From: Flabesymbios commensalis
Lineage: Eukaryota; Annelida; Polychaeta; Terebellida; Flabelligeridae
Assembly (NCBI GenBank): GCA_964017125.1
Contig: OZ024908.1
Location: forward strand, 81,777,499 to 81,841,498
Direction: 5' to 3'
Length of the DNA stretch: 64,000 nt
Shown: one piece after another, positions 1-11,220 of the stretch
Position numbering within the stretch: position 1 is the stretch's first letter
How the letters are laid out: each line of letters starts with the position of its first letter
The notes under the pieces: model-generated
Database searches by the model: none
What the model was told of the DNA's origin: nothing
What the model saw: only the letters and a program-made list of their open reading frames with translations
Position numbers and translations under genes: made by a program

Positions 1-120
1 GTCCTGATTTTATAAAACACTAATATATACACTGAAAACCTAAAACCACTTTTATTGTGATTGCACCATTTTTTATTCAAAATTTCCCAAGGGGGCTTAA
101 ATGGGGAACCAATTAAATGA

Positions 121-368
121 TTAACCCTTACATTGCTGGATTAGTGTTGTATAAACCATGGAGACTAAAGGGTTTTTTCAATTTGAAATCATAATAAATG
201 TCTTAGTAAGCTCTTTCTGATTCATTTTAATACCTATGTTTTGGGTCTACGGCCATTACAAATATTTTAATTCTTTCAGCGCGAGGACCATCTTTATACA
301 TCAGTATCTGCCGTCTACAAATGTCAGATTCTGACGTATAGAGACGATACTCACGCTGAAAAGGTTAA
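121..368 (-). mobile_element. TTAA hairpin element, family P1 (GCGCGGGGATCGAC hairpin)
   Basis: It starts TTAACCCTTACA and ends AAAAGGTTAA. It holds the P1 landmarks in reverse order: a CTTTCAGCGCGAGGACC hairpin near one end, 'ACGGCCATTACAAATATT' and 'TAAACCATGGAGACTAAAGG' near the other. It has no coding capacity. The terminal TTAA and CCCTT resemble piggyBac-type non-autonomous elements. Confidence 0.65.
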
Positions 369-418
369 ACAGGCAATTATACTGAAAAGCTTTTAAATCA
401 GATTTGTTTTATCAACAG

Positions 419-541
419 CCGCCCAACACAAACCGGTACGCTGTGCTAAGCACCAATCTGCATCACACCAACCTCTCTGTGGTTCACTACAGCGTATTCT
501 TCCAGATGTGTCGCGCACATGGCATTGGTTACGATATAAAG
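419..541 (+). CDS. IQCH: IQCH-like exon, fourth from the end
   Basis: This 123-nt exon is 41 codons in phase 0-0. The acceptor is ATCAACAG and the donor is AAG|GTACGT. It encodes [12 protein letters not shown] followed by [20 protein letters not shown] and ends in GYDIK. No upstream exon of this gene is visible at 1-418, which holds a TTAA hairpin element. Confidence 0.75.
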
Positions 542-2756
542 GTACGTCAATGAGCAAACCGTCTAATATCTGTAATGTCTATTCAATTGCCGTAAGCCCT
601 AAAAAATTCATCATAATCATATCTATTTATTCTGAGGTGTGAATTGCTACCGCAATTCCGGCCGCATGGTACATAAAAAATATCTAATGTTATGAAATGA
701 CAAAGTGTAATAGGCCTATAACAAAATGAAGTTATAGACATCTAGAGTTTAACCCTTGTATTGCTTAATTGGTTCTTTTTTATTTCTCGTCATTTGAAGA
801 TGGAATTGTTGACGCAAATTCTAGCTTGAAATGACGAAAAATCTTTCTAATTTAAATAATCCACCTTCTAAATTGAATTATTTGACTAACTGAGCATCTA
901 CCACATACTATATTATCCATTTCAGTGACATATTACTTGGTTTAAATCTACTTGAACCATATATATACGGGTGTAGTAGGACAAGGGTTAATGGTATTTG
1001 ACATTTTCTATTGATTTAATTAATTCAAAATTATGTCAGCAGTCAATGGGAGCCCGTCATTCTATAAACGAGGCTGCCCATAGAGTAACATTATAAAGAA
1101 TCATGTACGATTAGCCATTATTAAAGCCCGGTTAGCAACTATTTTAAGAAAAAGCAGTAATTGATTAATTATAATAGAAATCAATCACCATAGTTGGTGT
1201 AACAAATGAATGATTATTAACCCTTTGAAGCCTGAGTTTACCATTGTGATCTTCATCCACTACAAGCTGTGAATTGCTGTCGCAATTCTCGACTTGTAGT
1301 GGATGAAGATGATTTGATGTGGTTTAAAAATTAAAGAAAATTACCATGTATTGGTAAACCAGTTTTATGGAAATTTTCGTATGAAAATTAAGTCTGTTTC
1401 AGGGATGTAAAATGATGCTTTAATGCATCTTGAGGGCTTAAAGGGTTAATTGTAATCAGCCATTAGTCAAATCACTATGCAGTCACATATAGTCGTCATT
1501 GATGGAATTGTTAAAATATTTGTCTTCTAAACTAGGAGAAGCAGGGAAGCATGTTTACGCTCTGTGACGGACATGAACGAGAAAATCTAGGCATGATGTA
1601 AGTTTAATTAGGCAGCTACTACTCATTTAACAAATTAAATCATTTAAAGCTAAATCAAATTGTTAAAGACATCCAGGCAAAAGATCATAAAAAAAGTCTG
1701 ATGTACTTATTGCAACCTTCCTTCTATACGCTTTCGCACAAAGGATATCCATAAGAAACCAGCGGAGATAATTTTGTGTAATGTGGGGAAAAAGAGTGAA
1801 GATATAATACGAAGGTGCAGGGTTCTTCGAATTCCTGCTTCCTGCCTTAACATTTCAAAATGACATCTTAACCCTTTCAGCGCGAGGACCGTCTTTAGAC
1901 GTCAGAATCTGACTTCTGTAGATGTCAGATCCTGACTTCTGTAGACGGTCTTCGCCCTGGTGTAAGAATTAAAATATTTATAACTGTCGTAGACCCACAA
2001 CGTAGGTATTCTAATGAAGTGGAAAGAGCTAACTAAGACATTGTAGGGGTTAAATGTGTTAGCTTTATAGCTAAACAAATATATAAGGTATGTAATGATG
2101 AATTAATCATTCATTTCTTTATCAACAGAACCATCGGTGACAGTTTGCAAGGTGCGTTGGCCACATTTGCTCGTAATCTTTCTGTGATTCACCAAGAGAT
2201 ATCAGCACCTAACATGCAAGGGGAGAGCAACTTTAAGGTATGTATACTAATATCTTTGGCATTCATATTGTAACTTACCGATAGAACCGGAGGTTAATCC
2301 TGCATCATGCTGAATCGTTTGCTTCTTTTTTTCAATCACGTCTAGCTGGAATTACTAAGGCAATTTGAAATGATGAAAAAATATTCCTATTTATACAAAA
2401 TAAGCATCTCCAAATATACATTCAGTGAAATTTTATTTTTGGTTTAAAACTTGCTTGAAGTGTATTTATACGAGCTTAGCAGGATGCGGTTTAAGGGTAC
2501 ACATGAATGTGAATGTATGTCAACAATTGCGGATGTTTTATAATATATGCAGACAAACCACAAGTGTAATTGTAAGTCATGTGAAAGCATTCAGCTATTA
2601 GTAAATCTAAATTGATGAAACCATTTCCACAAGTTATCATAAAGACAGCTAAAATGTATGCCTTTTTTTCAGCCTGTGATTGAGGACGTGGAGGCTATAC
2701 TGGGGACCACGCTACAGAACGCGGAGGAGGATCAAGAAGGCTCTGTCACGTCGTAG
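419..2756 (+). CDS. IQCH: C-terminal end of an IQCH-like ATP-grasp protein (partial gene, last four coding exons)
   Basis: Four exons at 419-541, 1536-1597, 2129-2237 and 2673-2756 have AG acceptors and GT donors and agree in phase (0, then 2+1, then 0). They end at TAG 2754-2756. The joined product is about 126 residues and reads like the C-terminal lobe of an ATP-grasp protein. It includes the stretch [20 protein letters not shown] followed by a helix ending in SVIHQEIS. The acidic tail ([11 protein letters not shown]) looks like a natural C-terminus. I assign it to IQCH (IQ-motif protein H, whose C-terminal part is ATP-grasp-like and which is expressed in testis and cilia) from recall of the family and from the Groucho/TLE neighbour. 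The IQ motif itself lies upstream, outside the window. It could instead be another eukaryotic ATP-grasp-like protein. That the exons are real is much surer than the name. Confidence 0.55.
749..991 (+). mobile_element. TTAA hairpin element, family P3 (GAAGCTGGAATTGC hairpin)
   Basis: It runs from TTAACCCTTGTATTGCT to ACAAGGGTTAA. It carries the P3 landmarks: an ATTTGAAGATGGAATTG hairpin, 'TGAGCATCTACCACA' and 'TATATATACGGGTGTAGTAGG'. Confidence 0.65.
1217..1448 (+). mobile_element. TTAA hairpin element, family P4 (CACTACAAG hairpin)
   Basis: It runs from TTAACCCTTTGAAGCCTGA to TTAAAGGGTTAA. The hairpin arms are 'CATCCACTACAAGC' and 'CTTGTAGTGGATGAAGATGA', with a loop of 'GAATTGCTGTCGCAATTC'. 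A near-identical copy lies at 54627-54878. Confidence 0.75.
1536..1597 (+). CDS. IQCH: IQCH-like exon, third from the end
   Basis: This exon is 62 nt, starts in phase 0 and ends two bases into a codon (AT|A, Ile). It encodes [20 protein letters not shown]. The donor is AT|GTAAGT and the acceptor is AACTAG. Confidence 0.75.
1868..2053 (+). mobile_element. TTAA hairpin element, family P1
   Basis: It runs from TTAACCCTTTCAGCGCGAGG to TAGGGGTTAA and is shorter than full-length P1 copies. It sits in the intron just before the third IQCH-like exon in this window. Confidence 0.65.
2129..2237 (+). CDS. IQCH: IQCH-like exon, second from the end
   Basis: This 109-nt exon completes the split Ile codon and ends in phase 0 with AAG|GTATGT. 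It encodes the most conserved-looking part, [20 protein letters not shown], followed by [16 protein letters not shown]. Confidence 0.75.
2293..2493 (+). mobile_element. TTAA hairpin element, family P3
   Basis: It begins TTAATCCTGCATCATGCTGA and ends GATGCGGTTTAA. The internal landmarks 'TAGCTGGAATTACTAAGGC' and 'TATTTATACGAGCTTAGCAGG' place it in P3. It is diverged. Confidence 0.55.
2673..2756 (+). CDS. IQCH: IQCH-like terminal exon with stop
   Basis: A polypyrimidine tract (CCTTTTTTTCAG) precedes 27 codons and TAG. The product [20 protein letters not shown] plus QEGSVTS ends in an acidic tail. A palindromic repeat starts about ten bases after the stop, so the early 3' UTR is partly repeat-derived. 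Confidence 0.7.
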   Translation, partial: PVIEDVEAILGTTLQNAEEDQEGSVTS

Positions 2757-2769
2757 ACATCATGTCTTC

Positions 2770-2843
2770 TTGAACATTGCAATGCAAACAGCAGTAACTG
2801 CTCACTTGAAAAGTAAGCAGTTACTGCTGTTTGCATTTGCAGG
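2770..2843. repeat. Palindrome, AAACAGCAGTAACTGC family
   Basis: The arms are 'GCAAACAGCAGTAACTGCT' and 'AGCAGTTACTGCTGTTTGC', separated by 'CACTTGAAAAGTA'. Related copies occur near 4866-4935, 11795-11870, 44265-44600 (diverged and split) and 58205-58265. The family is unknown to me. Confidence 0.7.
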
Positions 2844-4339
2844 GCAGTTCTCAACTATCACAACATCACTCTTTGCGCCACATCGCATGATGGAGGGCCA
2901 ATGTTGACACTCCATTTTGAATCAGCGCGGGTTAGCTGAAACAAACTGTATATTCCAAGTTCACTGCTAGGCAGGCTGTTGTTATAGTCATAACCGTTTT
3001 AAAAGTATTTGCAATTTACCAAACTGGACATACTTTTTACTTGCAAAAAGTCGTAATTCATACTATTCATTCACAACTTAGTATTAGTGAATAATATAAT
3101 TCTGTGCAACTCAATGGCCTTGACCCCCTTTGTTGTCACCGAGCTGACTAATACAATGAAGTATAGGGGAGGGGCCTTATATAACTTTATTTTCACCGAG
3201 TTCCCATTCAAAACGGTTTCCAGTGACATCACTGAGTTTCACAGAATAGTTGTTCTTTAGTATACTTATATGAATAAAATTATTTGTTCTGAATTGATCA
3301 ATATTATATTTACATTTACTTCAAATTGTTTATTTAACATGACCAATACTTTACACATTAAGCAGATGAATTCTGTTTGAATTAAAGAAGACGGCAATGA
3401 TATCACACGCTTATTTCTTCATGATAATTTACGTAAATGTCAAGATAAAAACACCCCAGCTCTGAGTAAAAGATAAATGATTTTCTATGGTAGTGGAATG
3501 TCTGAGATCTAGTGTCTTTTCAGACTGGACATACTGAGCAGCTAAGGGTATAATCTTACAGCAAATTTACTTTTTTTTCAGTGAGTTGTCAAACATGTAT
3601 AGTTCTGTTATATCAGGTTCACTGCTCTTTTTGACAAGACCATATGTGAAAACCTATAATATATTGCTACACGGATGAAGACATTTGTCTTCCTTTTATG
3701 CAGTAACGAATTATGTACATTCCACCCTGTTCTGGTGATTTAGCTTTTTGTTTATATATCATGTAATGTTGGTGAATATTCCATTTGATGTTATTGTTTT
3801 ATATGCCATCAATCATATTTTAATTAAGCTGCTATTGAAAATTTCTTGAAGAATTAATCATTGATTGAATTGGTTGGCAGTCACAATAGCTATGCCAATA
3901 ACTACTTGTACAGTACATGTATTTTTAAACAAATTCAAGTTGTCGCCTCATAGATAATAGGTGCTGTCTGCCAGTCGCAGTTTTATCTGCGAGAAGACAA
4001 ATTGTTATATTCACACATATATTTTTTAAAAATCTTCCATCGCAATATGTTTTTTGAAAATACAAGCGACCAAAAATGAATATAATATGTATAACCCGAT
4101 TCACCTTGCTTTAGACACAGATAAGTGTAGTTGCCAAAACAAGTTCTAGCACTAGAACTTTATTAATTGTCAATGTATGATAGTATTATCCAACCTGAAG
4201 TTAATGTTTTTATGATATGTTATTTTACCATTTTACAGCAGTATTGTGATAGTATTATTGAGAGTGATCTGTAGGAGACATGTGCATAGATGATTGTGGT
4301 AACTTTTACCAGACTGATGTCACAGTCAGTACTGTCAAT

Positions 4340-4534
4340 CACATTAACAGACGTCAAAAGTCGATCCGCACACTGTAAGAGTAAAAATGTTTTATAATGG
4401 CCGTAGTCCCATAGCATAGAAAATGAAAGGGAAACAGCTAACAAAGACATTTATGATGATTTCAAATTGAAAAAAAACACATTTGGTCTCCATGGGTTAC
4501 ATAAAAAATTCAGCGCTTTAAGGTTTATAACGTT
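4340..4534 (+). mobile_element. TTAA hairpin element, family P1 (diverged)
   Basis: It has the P1 body: 'CAAAAGTCGATCCGCAC', 'AATGGCCGTAGTCCCAT', 'GATGATTTCAAATTGAAA' and 'TTGGTCTCCATGG'. The left end is unclear. Confidence 0.6.
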
Positions 4535-4758
4535 AAATTAAATCATTTAAATTTTCACCCACTTGAAGTTGTGTTTCGCTACAGCGACCCACAACTTCAA
4601 GTGGGTGAAAATTATTCATATTTGCTTAATTTGAGACCCCACATTTGCAAATCTTGATGTTTAAACACATATTTCACTCCCAATATCAGTGATTCCATTG
4701 GCTAATAAAGCTGATTCAAAACAGTTATAGTCGTGATAAGCGAGTTAAGGGTTAAACA
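4534..4758 (+). mobile_element. TTAA hairpin element, family P2 (CACCCACTTGAAGTTGTG hairpin)
   Basis: It carries the P2 hairpin 'CACCCACTTGAAGTTGTG', the loop 'TTTCGCTACAGCGACC' and 'CACAACTTCAAGTGGGTG'. It then has the P2 body ('GTTTAAACACATATTTC', 'CAATATCAGTGA') and ends AAGGGTTAA. Confidence 0.7.
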
Positions 4759-4764
4759 AGTAGT

Positions 4765-4845
4765 GAGATGTTGATCCTGTGTTGTTTCAATGTTGGCCCA
4801 CCGTCTGCGACGCTGGCCCAACATTGAAACAACATGGGATCTATG
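4765..4845. repeat. ~90-bp palindrome, family T5
   Basis: The arms 'GTTGTTTCAATGTTGGCCCA' and 'GGCCCAACATTGAAACAAC' flank the core CCGTCTGCGACGCT. It sits against the end of a P2 element. Confidence 0.75.
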
Positions 4846-5716
4846 CCACGTTTTTTCAGGGATTTGCCATGCAAAGCAAACCATATTTACTGCTTACTGT
4901 AATAAGTTACTGCTGTTTGCCTTTGCACAGCAGAAAAGTTTTGCTGCTTCTGACACGTGGTAGTTTCATCCACTACAAGTCGAGAATTGCGACGGATAAA
5001 AATCACGATGGTGTTAAACAGACAACGCTTAGTTATACACTGTATTAATTTTTAAGAATCAATTTCAGAAATCTTATTTTAGTGCCAAAAGAGCGTATGT
5101 GATTACAATTTTTATCACTGTTGCTACAATTTATATCACTTTATAATTATTATGTTACCTAATTCTTCATCTACATGTTGAATTTGTGTGTGTGAAAATA
5201 AAAGTTATTTTACACCAATATTCCTATTTTTTATGTCTCCATCGATAGGGTGACCAAAATCTTCTTTGTTAATGATTTACACCTTGTCATGTATTGATTA
5301 GTGCTGCCACCTGTCACGCCAGGGTTAGACTTTCACTCCCTCTCAGGTAATTCAAAAGATGACACAGGACTTTAAACGAAGACAATTCGTGAGATTTAAG
5401 ATGCAAATATGAATTTCACAAGATTTATGATGCAAATATGTAATATTTTTGTAAGTATAAAGTTCATTTGTATATAAATATTATAAAATATCATTAATCT
5501 CCGTGAGGCTAAAACTTGCCCCATATCATTCATCATATTAAAGGTGACCTATTACTCCGTATATGGTATGAATAATTTTGTGACAAATAAATCAAAGTTG
5601 CCACAAGATGGGGCATAATTGTTCCCTTATATGGGGTGATTGGCTATCATGTGACCCTCGCATGGGTAACATGAAACATCTCTTGGAAATAACATACCCC
5701 CGAGTTACCCCTGACA

Positions 5717-6180
5717 AAATTTAAAATGGCCGACTTGTGGCCATTAATTTATTGACTTCAATATACTTAATATCTTGAAAACCATGCCGGATAGATTGAC
5801 CATTAGGCCTACTATAAAACAAAATGTGCGATTTCATAGGAAGATATATGCCCTCCCAGTCCCTGAAAAATTTAAAATGGCTGATTTGCAGCCATTATTG
5901 AGTTTAACATGCGTAATATCTGAAAAACTGCGCCAGATAGCTAGGCCAATACCATGGAACAACGTGTGCTGTTCCAGGGAGAGGTGGGCCTATGCCCTGA
6001 AAAATTTCAACTCCATCTAATTCAAAATAGCCAAGGTGCGGCCATTATTGACTTTAATATGAGTAATATCTAGAAAACCGTGCCAGATAGCTAGTCTATT
6101 ACCATAAAACCAAATTACGGCTTCATTGAAGGATACACCATTTATTTCGACATCTGTCAAAAAATGTAAATTCATCTCAT
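5717..6180. repeat. Degenerate tandem repeat, unit about 150 bp, three copies
   Basis: Successive units start near 5717, 5868 and 6022 with 'AAATGGCCGACTTGTGGCC' or its variants. Each contains 'TAATATCTTGAAAACCATGC' or a variant, then 'CAGATAGCTAG' and 'ATACCATGGAACAA'. Related sequence (unit ~147) lies at 53630-53900. Confidence 0.65.
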
Positions 6181-6604
6181 ATATCTGTCTCGCATGACTA
6201 ATTTGAAATAAATGGTCATGAGATATTAGAGTCAAAATTTTAAGTTATAAGTTATAGGGCCTAATTAAAAGTTGTGTTTCTTTTCAAATGGTATTCGCTT
6301 ATGTAACAATAATAAGTGGTTGAGGCCTAAGTCCGAGGCCGACGGGCCTTATTATTATTTTAAAAATATATTCCATTGAGAAAGTCTTTCTTCCAAGATA
6401 AAACATTCGGACGGCAAAACACCGTTCGTGGTCAGTTTATTAGGTAACAACATATTGCAAGGTTATATGGTTATGAGACAACCTTTTCGGGGTCAATTTG
6501 TGACTTTGAGTTGGTCTATCATGATTTATCAATACAGCAATAACGAGATATTTTTTTGTGTGTGAATGCAGTCCACTTGCTACACACAGCATATAATTAC
6601 CGAT

Positions 6605-6829
6605 TTAACCTCACAGCGCGGGGATCGAATTTAGACGGCAAAATCTGACGTCTAAAGTCGATCCCCGCGCTATGAGAATCAAAATATTTATAATGGCCGT
6701 GGACTCATAACATAGATATTCAAATAAATCAGAAAGAGCTAACTTGTAAGACATTTATAATGATTTCAACTTGAAAAACCCTTTGGTCTCTATGGTTCAT
6801 ATTAAACCATTCAGCGCTTTAAGGGTTAA
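6605..6829 (+). mobile_element. TTAA hairpin element, family P1 (well preserved)
   Basis: It runs from TTAACCTCACAGCGCGGGG to TTTAAGGGTTAA. The hairpin arms are 'GCGCGGGGATCGAATTTAGAC' in part and its complement ending 'TCGATCCCCGCGC'. The P1 body follows. Confidence 0.75.
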
Positions 6830-7158
6830 CAGAGAATCCCTCATATGGGCCTACGTGTGTGCGCCAAGGAAAGTATATCAGCCGAAGTGGGATTCCAGCT
6901 CGGTACCCCCGCCTCAAAGTTGTACACGCTATCCTGGCGTCACATCCTGTATACAGTATAGATGTAGAGTACTACATGTTGTATTTTTTCATTTTAACCG
7001 TTTTAGACTCTTGGCAATAGAAACTGCATTCTTTTTCGTCGTGAAAACAAAAGTACTATCATCACTAAACCGTAATACTATGGAAATTAGTTATCGTAAT
7101 GAACCCGTGACACAGTAGCAAAGAAACCGTGACATTCAATTATTGTCTATATATAGCG

Positions 7159-8100
7159 TTATCACCGTCTGTAGACTTGTCATGCAAATACTCTTTCTAA
7201 CATGGTGTCCTGCTTTCTAATGAGCCATCATTAAGCGCAATTATGACGACCAGTAATTCAGAATTTTCGCATATTTAGCTATTCTAATTAAGAGGGTTCT
7301 AGTTTTCGTTCAAGTCTTCCCTGAATAGCTGCTGTACCACCTTGCAAACACATACAATTGAGATCCACTTAGTGTGTACCTAAAGTGAAATAGAAGTCTG
7401 CTCACGAAATAGCGGCATGAAAAAGGACACTTTTGTTGATTTTATATCAACATGGATAATTAGGCCTAAACCTTCTGCATCAAAAAAAAATTCTGACAAT
7501 ACATTATTATCCAATAAATCAAAGTATTATTTCACCTTCCCAATTATTGGCATTTGGCATCCAAATCTACGATATTCAACAAAGTATTTTGAAAAAGTGT
7601 CCTGCTTTCTAACAATTTCATTCTATGGATTTCCTGCTTTCTAATAACAATATGAGCAAGTTAGAAAGCTGGACACTTTCTCTATATACTTTTTTAGATA
7701 TCGTAGATTTTGAGGATACTGTTTCAGCAGGTGAAATAACTTTTTCGTGTGTTGGACAAAAATTTATTTTTGGAAAAAAAATTGACACAGTATAGGTTTA
7801 TCGATGTTGAAATAAATTCAACAAAAGTGTCAATTTTCATGCGATATTTCATGAGCAGGCATCTATTTGATTTTAGGTACACACCAGATCGATTTAAATT
7901 CCTACATGTGTTTTCAATGTGGTACACCAGCTATTCATAGAACATCTATAAGCAAACAATAGAACATTTTTAGCATAGTTATGTTTGCGGAAACTGTGAA
8001 TTATTGGTCTTCATATGCGCGTGTTGACAGCTCATTAAAGAGCAGGACAAAATATTAGAAAGAGTACCTGCATGACAAATCTACAGCGGGTGGTTATAAC
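7159..8100. mobile_element. 942-bp foldback element
   Basis: It starts GTTATCACCGTCTGTAGA and ends with the near complement TCTACAGCGGGTGGTTATAAC. Complementarity continues inward in blocks almost to the centre (for example 'CATGCAAATACTCTTTCTAA' against 'TTAGAAAGAGTACCTGCATG'). The repeated phrase 'TGTCCTGCTTTCTAA' occurs several times. Nothing codes in it; open frames inside come from arm complementarity. Confidence 0.7.
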
Positions 8101-8317
8101 ATTTGAACTATTCTGACAAATAATGAGCATTTTTATTGTTTAGTTATGTTTAAATGCATAGTTAAGACCCTGTTAAATACAGAAACTAAACCGTGACATC
8201 ACACATGTAGGCTCTAAACATCGATTGATTTTTTTAGCAGCTACAACTTAGCCTTTTGTTGGTCCACCAGATTCTCACTTCCAATATATAGATGGTTTGA
8301 ATGAATAAACCCATATC

Positions 8318-8404
8318 CCACTGGGCACACGACGTTGCTGCGACGTTGAATCAACGTCATTGACGTTGATTCAACGTCGCAGCAGCGTGTAGTGTGCCCA
8401 GCGG
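8318..8404. repeat. Palindrome related to family T5
   Basis: The arms 'CTGGGCACACGACGTTGCTG' and 'CAGCAGCGTGTAGTGTGCCCAG' flank a dense ACGTTGAATCAACGTC centre. The theme matches T5 but the sequence differs. Confidence 0.65.
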
Positions 8405-8555
8405 GATGCTAATCCATCAAACACGAAACCACACCTTGCCCCGTGGGACTCCAATGTGACGCCTGTACAGTCAAATGACCACAGGAGGCAACCCAAGGCA
8501 TTCTGGGAATCCAATGACTGTTTAAATATCCAGATGTGCAAATGTTTGGTGTCAA

Positions 8556-8680
8556 ATTAAACAAATATAAGTATTTTTCAACTACTTGAGGATGTGTCTC
8601 GCCACCGCGATCCACAATCTCAAGTAGTTGAAAATTTAAATAAATTGATTTAGCAGGAAGGATAGCCTAAGTGTTAACCA
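8556..8680 (+). mobile_element. P2-type hairpin fragment
   Basis: The stem 'TTTCAACTACTTGAGGATGTG' pairs with 'CACAATCTCAAGTAGTTGAAA'. Both arms differ from the P2 consensus at matching positions. The rest of a P2 element is not clear. Confidence 0.55.
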
Positions 8681-8907
8681 AAGCAACACGGGACGTTGCC
8701 CCGATCTTTGTTTGCGCTGAGCCAATATTAAACCAACCTTGAGTCAATGGTTTATGTTTGCGAGAACTTATTAGCAGGCTACGACATTCCCCGGAGACGT
8801 TGGAATAATGTTGGGTACAGGTTGGACTATAGCGTATTAGATACATTAGTCCATCATTGTTTCAAAGCTTGTGTTTGCTGGGTCTCGAATAACCAATTGC
8901 ACATACT

Positions 8908-8985
8908 TGGATATGAAAGGGTGTATCTGCCACTTTGTAAAGTGGCTGATAGGGCCTACACCCTTTCATATCCAAGGGGACGATT
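8908..8985. repeat. Palindrome, GGATATGAAAGGGTGTATCT family
   Basis: The arms 'TTGGATATGAAAGGGTGTA' and 'ACACCCTTTCATATCCAA' flank CCACTTTGTAAAGTGG. Relatives lie at 34207-34271 and, diverged, 34383-34440. Confidence 0.7.
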
Positions 8986-8999
8986 ATTACGTTACGGTT

Positions 9000-10130
9000 T
9001 TTTTAATATGTAAACACTAGGCCTATACCTGAATAATCTGTTGGTATCTTGTTTTCAATAATTTGAGATTAACTTTTTAATGTTCTTACATTGTAATTTT
9101 GCTTATGCCCCATGCCTTAAATAGGCCAGGGTTAATAATTTGTATCCTTTGTGACTATTCTCTGTATCCCAATTTGGGTTTAATGTTTGGACTACATCGA
9201 CGTCATTGGGCCAGGTAAATAAAGCATAACGGAGTGAGTCATTATTACAGGTAGGCCTATAAAATGCCTACCTACGACGCTGGCCCAACATTGAACCAGA
9301 AATGGCTCATCCTGTTCGCTGGGCAGCCGTGACTGTGAAATATAGGCAATTATTAAATCGTAATAACGCCTTGCCATGTAGCCTTAACCGCAATGGTGTT
9401 ATAACTCGCATGTAATGACCCTCGACTTTTTGTTTACACTCCAATATGGCCTGATCGCTATATAGGCATATTTTTAACTACACTGCTCACCCTGAACAGA
9501 CAGCACAGTGCTCTGTGTAATTTTTAACGAGATAATAGGCTAGTTAGGCCTACTATAATGACCAGTAAATCACATTTTTTTCTAATAGTCCTATAAATAT
9601 TGCGTGATAAACGCTATGAAAATGCTATAGGTAATACACGTAATATGCTACTACACCTACTTCCAGCATGACTTACTGTTAGCCCAATGTTGGTCTAAGG
9701 TTGGCCTACTGTCTACCATGCTGGCTAAGCTTTAAAACAGCATTAGGCCTACAATCCATCACCCTGCTAAACCCCAGACTCTGCCGCAGGCCTAAGGTTT
9801 CAAACACGTTTTAAACCAAATGAAATAATATCACCGAAATGGATCAAATTGTTTGTGATAGGGGGCCTAGTATAGGTGCCAAGTTCATCAAATAGGGGCC
9901 TAATTGAATTTGCGATAAGGGGCTCGTAGAAACCTATGTCTATTTTTCATAAATAGACATATTTTCCATTCATTTAAAGCTGGAAATGCGTTAGCAATTC
10001 CAGCTTTAAATGAACGAAAAATAGAGATATTTAAACCATTAGGCAGCACAAGGGATAGCAGGGGTTAGCAAATGATGTCAGTCTTGTGGTCTGCTTGAAG
10101 ATCACACAGTGCCACTATAAACATTAGATA
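9000..10130. other. Intergenic, no gene seen; repeat fragments only
   Basis: The stretch is AT-rich with many GGCCTA motifs. A P3-type hairpin fragment (AAAGCTGGAAATGCG... CAATTCCAGCTTT) lies at about 9945-10025. No exon-like sequence was recognised. Confidence 0.4.
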
Positions 10131-10137
10131 CAGCAAA

Positions 10138-10231
10138 CACGATAGATTGACCCAATGCTGGGTTAATGTTGGCCCGCCGTCTCCGACGTCGGTCCACCAT
10201 TAACCCAGCATGGGGTCAGTGTATCGTGTTT
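10138..10231. repeat. ~94-bp palindrome, family T5
   Basis: The arms around 'GACCCAATGCTGGGTTAATG' and 'CATTAACCCAGCATGGGGTC' enclose CCGCCGTCTCCGACGTCGG. Confidence 0.75.
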
Positions 10232-10269
10232 GATGATGGGGAGGGGCTGACACCCCACAGCAAACATAG

Positions 10270-10850
10270 GCTAATACTAGTGTGCCAGTACCGCCTGGAT
10301 TTTGTTATCCTCGCTGATTGCTAGCCGCAGGCCTCGAATCCGACAACTCTCGACCAGTGGGGTACACCTCAACTATGTGTAGCACCCCAATTCGCGGTAA
10401 AAACCGCGGACGTCGCGGCCAGCTGTTGCGCGCTAGCGAAGGTTGTATTACAAGAGCATCGGGGCGTGTTGCTGTACACATGCTTGCGTTTTTTTTCGGA
10501 CGATGGTGTGTAATACAGAGGGGGGAGGGGCCCGGTACAAGTGTTTAGAGAGAGCGCGCATAATGAGGTCTCCCGCCTCGCGCAGGCCCCGCCCTCCCGT
10601 GAATAATTTACCGCCAATCATTCCGCAGGTGATTGAGTAGCTCCGCCCACGGCGGTGATCGCATGGAACACGACGCATTCATCCCCGCGTTGGTTTTAGG
10701 TTGGGCCAGCGTCTGCGACGCTGGCCCAACGTAAAACCAGCGCGGGACGAACGTGTGGTTTGGCTCCCGCGCACACTTCATTGTCTGTTGGTGAGAGAGC
10801 TGAGGTCTAATCACCATGAGAAAGGCATAGCTAACCAGCGAATCGTGCAC
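10270..10850. promoter_or_regulatory. CpG-rich island in intergenic DNA
   Basis: The GC and CpG content is far above its surroundings (GCGGTAAAAACCGCGGACGT, GAGAGAGCGCGCATAATG, CCTCGCGCAGGCCCCGCCC). Several short open frames overlap here, as expected of GC-rich DNA, and none looks like a known protein. It may be a promoter or enhancer of an unannotated transcript. A T5 palindrome lies inside at 10688-10745. Confidence 0.35.
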
Positions 10851-11220
10851 TATCCACCATTACCTTACAATAGTATCGATTTATGCTAAAATTTGGGGTG
10901 GCTCTTTTCAAATCTATAGTTGCTCATGGACCAGATATTATTAGGCCTCTATGAGATATGCGGGCCACATTTTTCAGTAGGAAACAATAGGCCCAGATGG
11001 ATAAAATTGTAGGCATATTAATTAGACTTTTGACCCCTATAAAGGTCTATAGGCCTAGATAAATAGATAAACGTAGCCTACTTTAAAAATGGAATAAATG
11101 GAAAGTAGGGCGCGAGCAACCTTATAAAAAAATCAGAACGTATCCAGTAACTAGTGTTAACACGATGTTGGGTTAATGTTGGTACAGACGTTGGTAACTT
11201 CTCCGCAAACAAGATACACT

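Larger units (their letters stand above)
2757..5202 (+). other. Probable 3' UTR and downstream region of the IQCH-like gene
   Basis: No further coding sequence is seen. AATAAA occurs on the plus strand at about 3273 and again at 5197-5202, so either could mark the transcript end. The region carries palindromes at 2770-2843 and 4866-4935 and TTAA-type hairpin elements from about 4340 to 4752. The UTR limit is not established. Confidence 0.35.
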
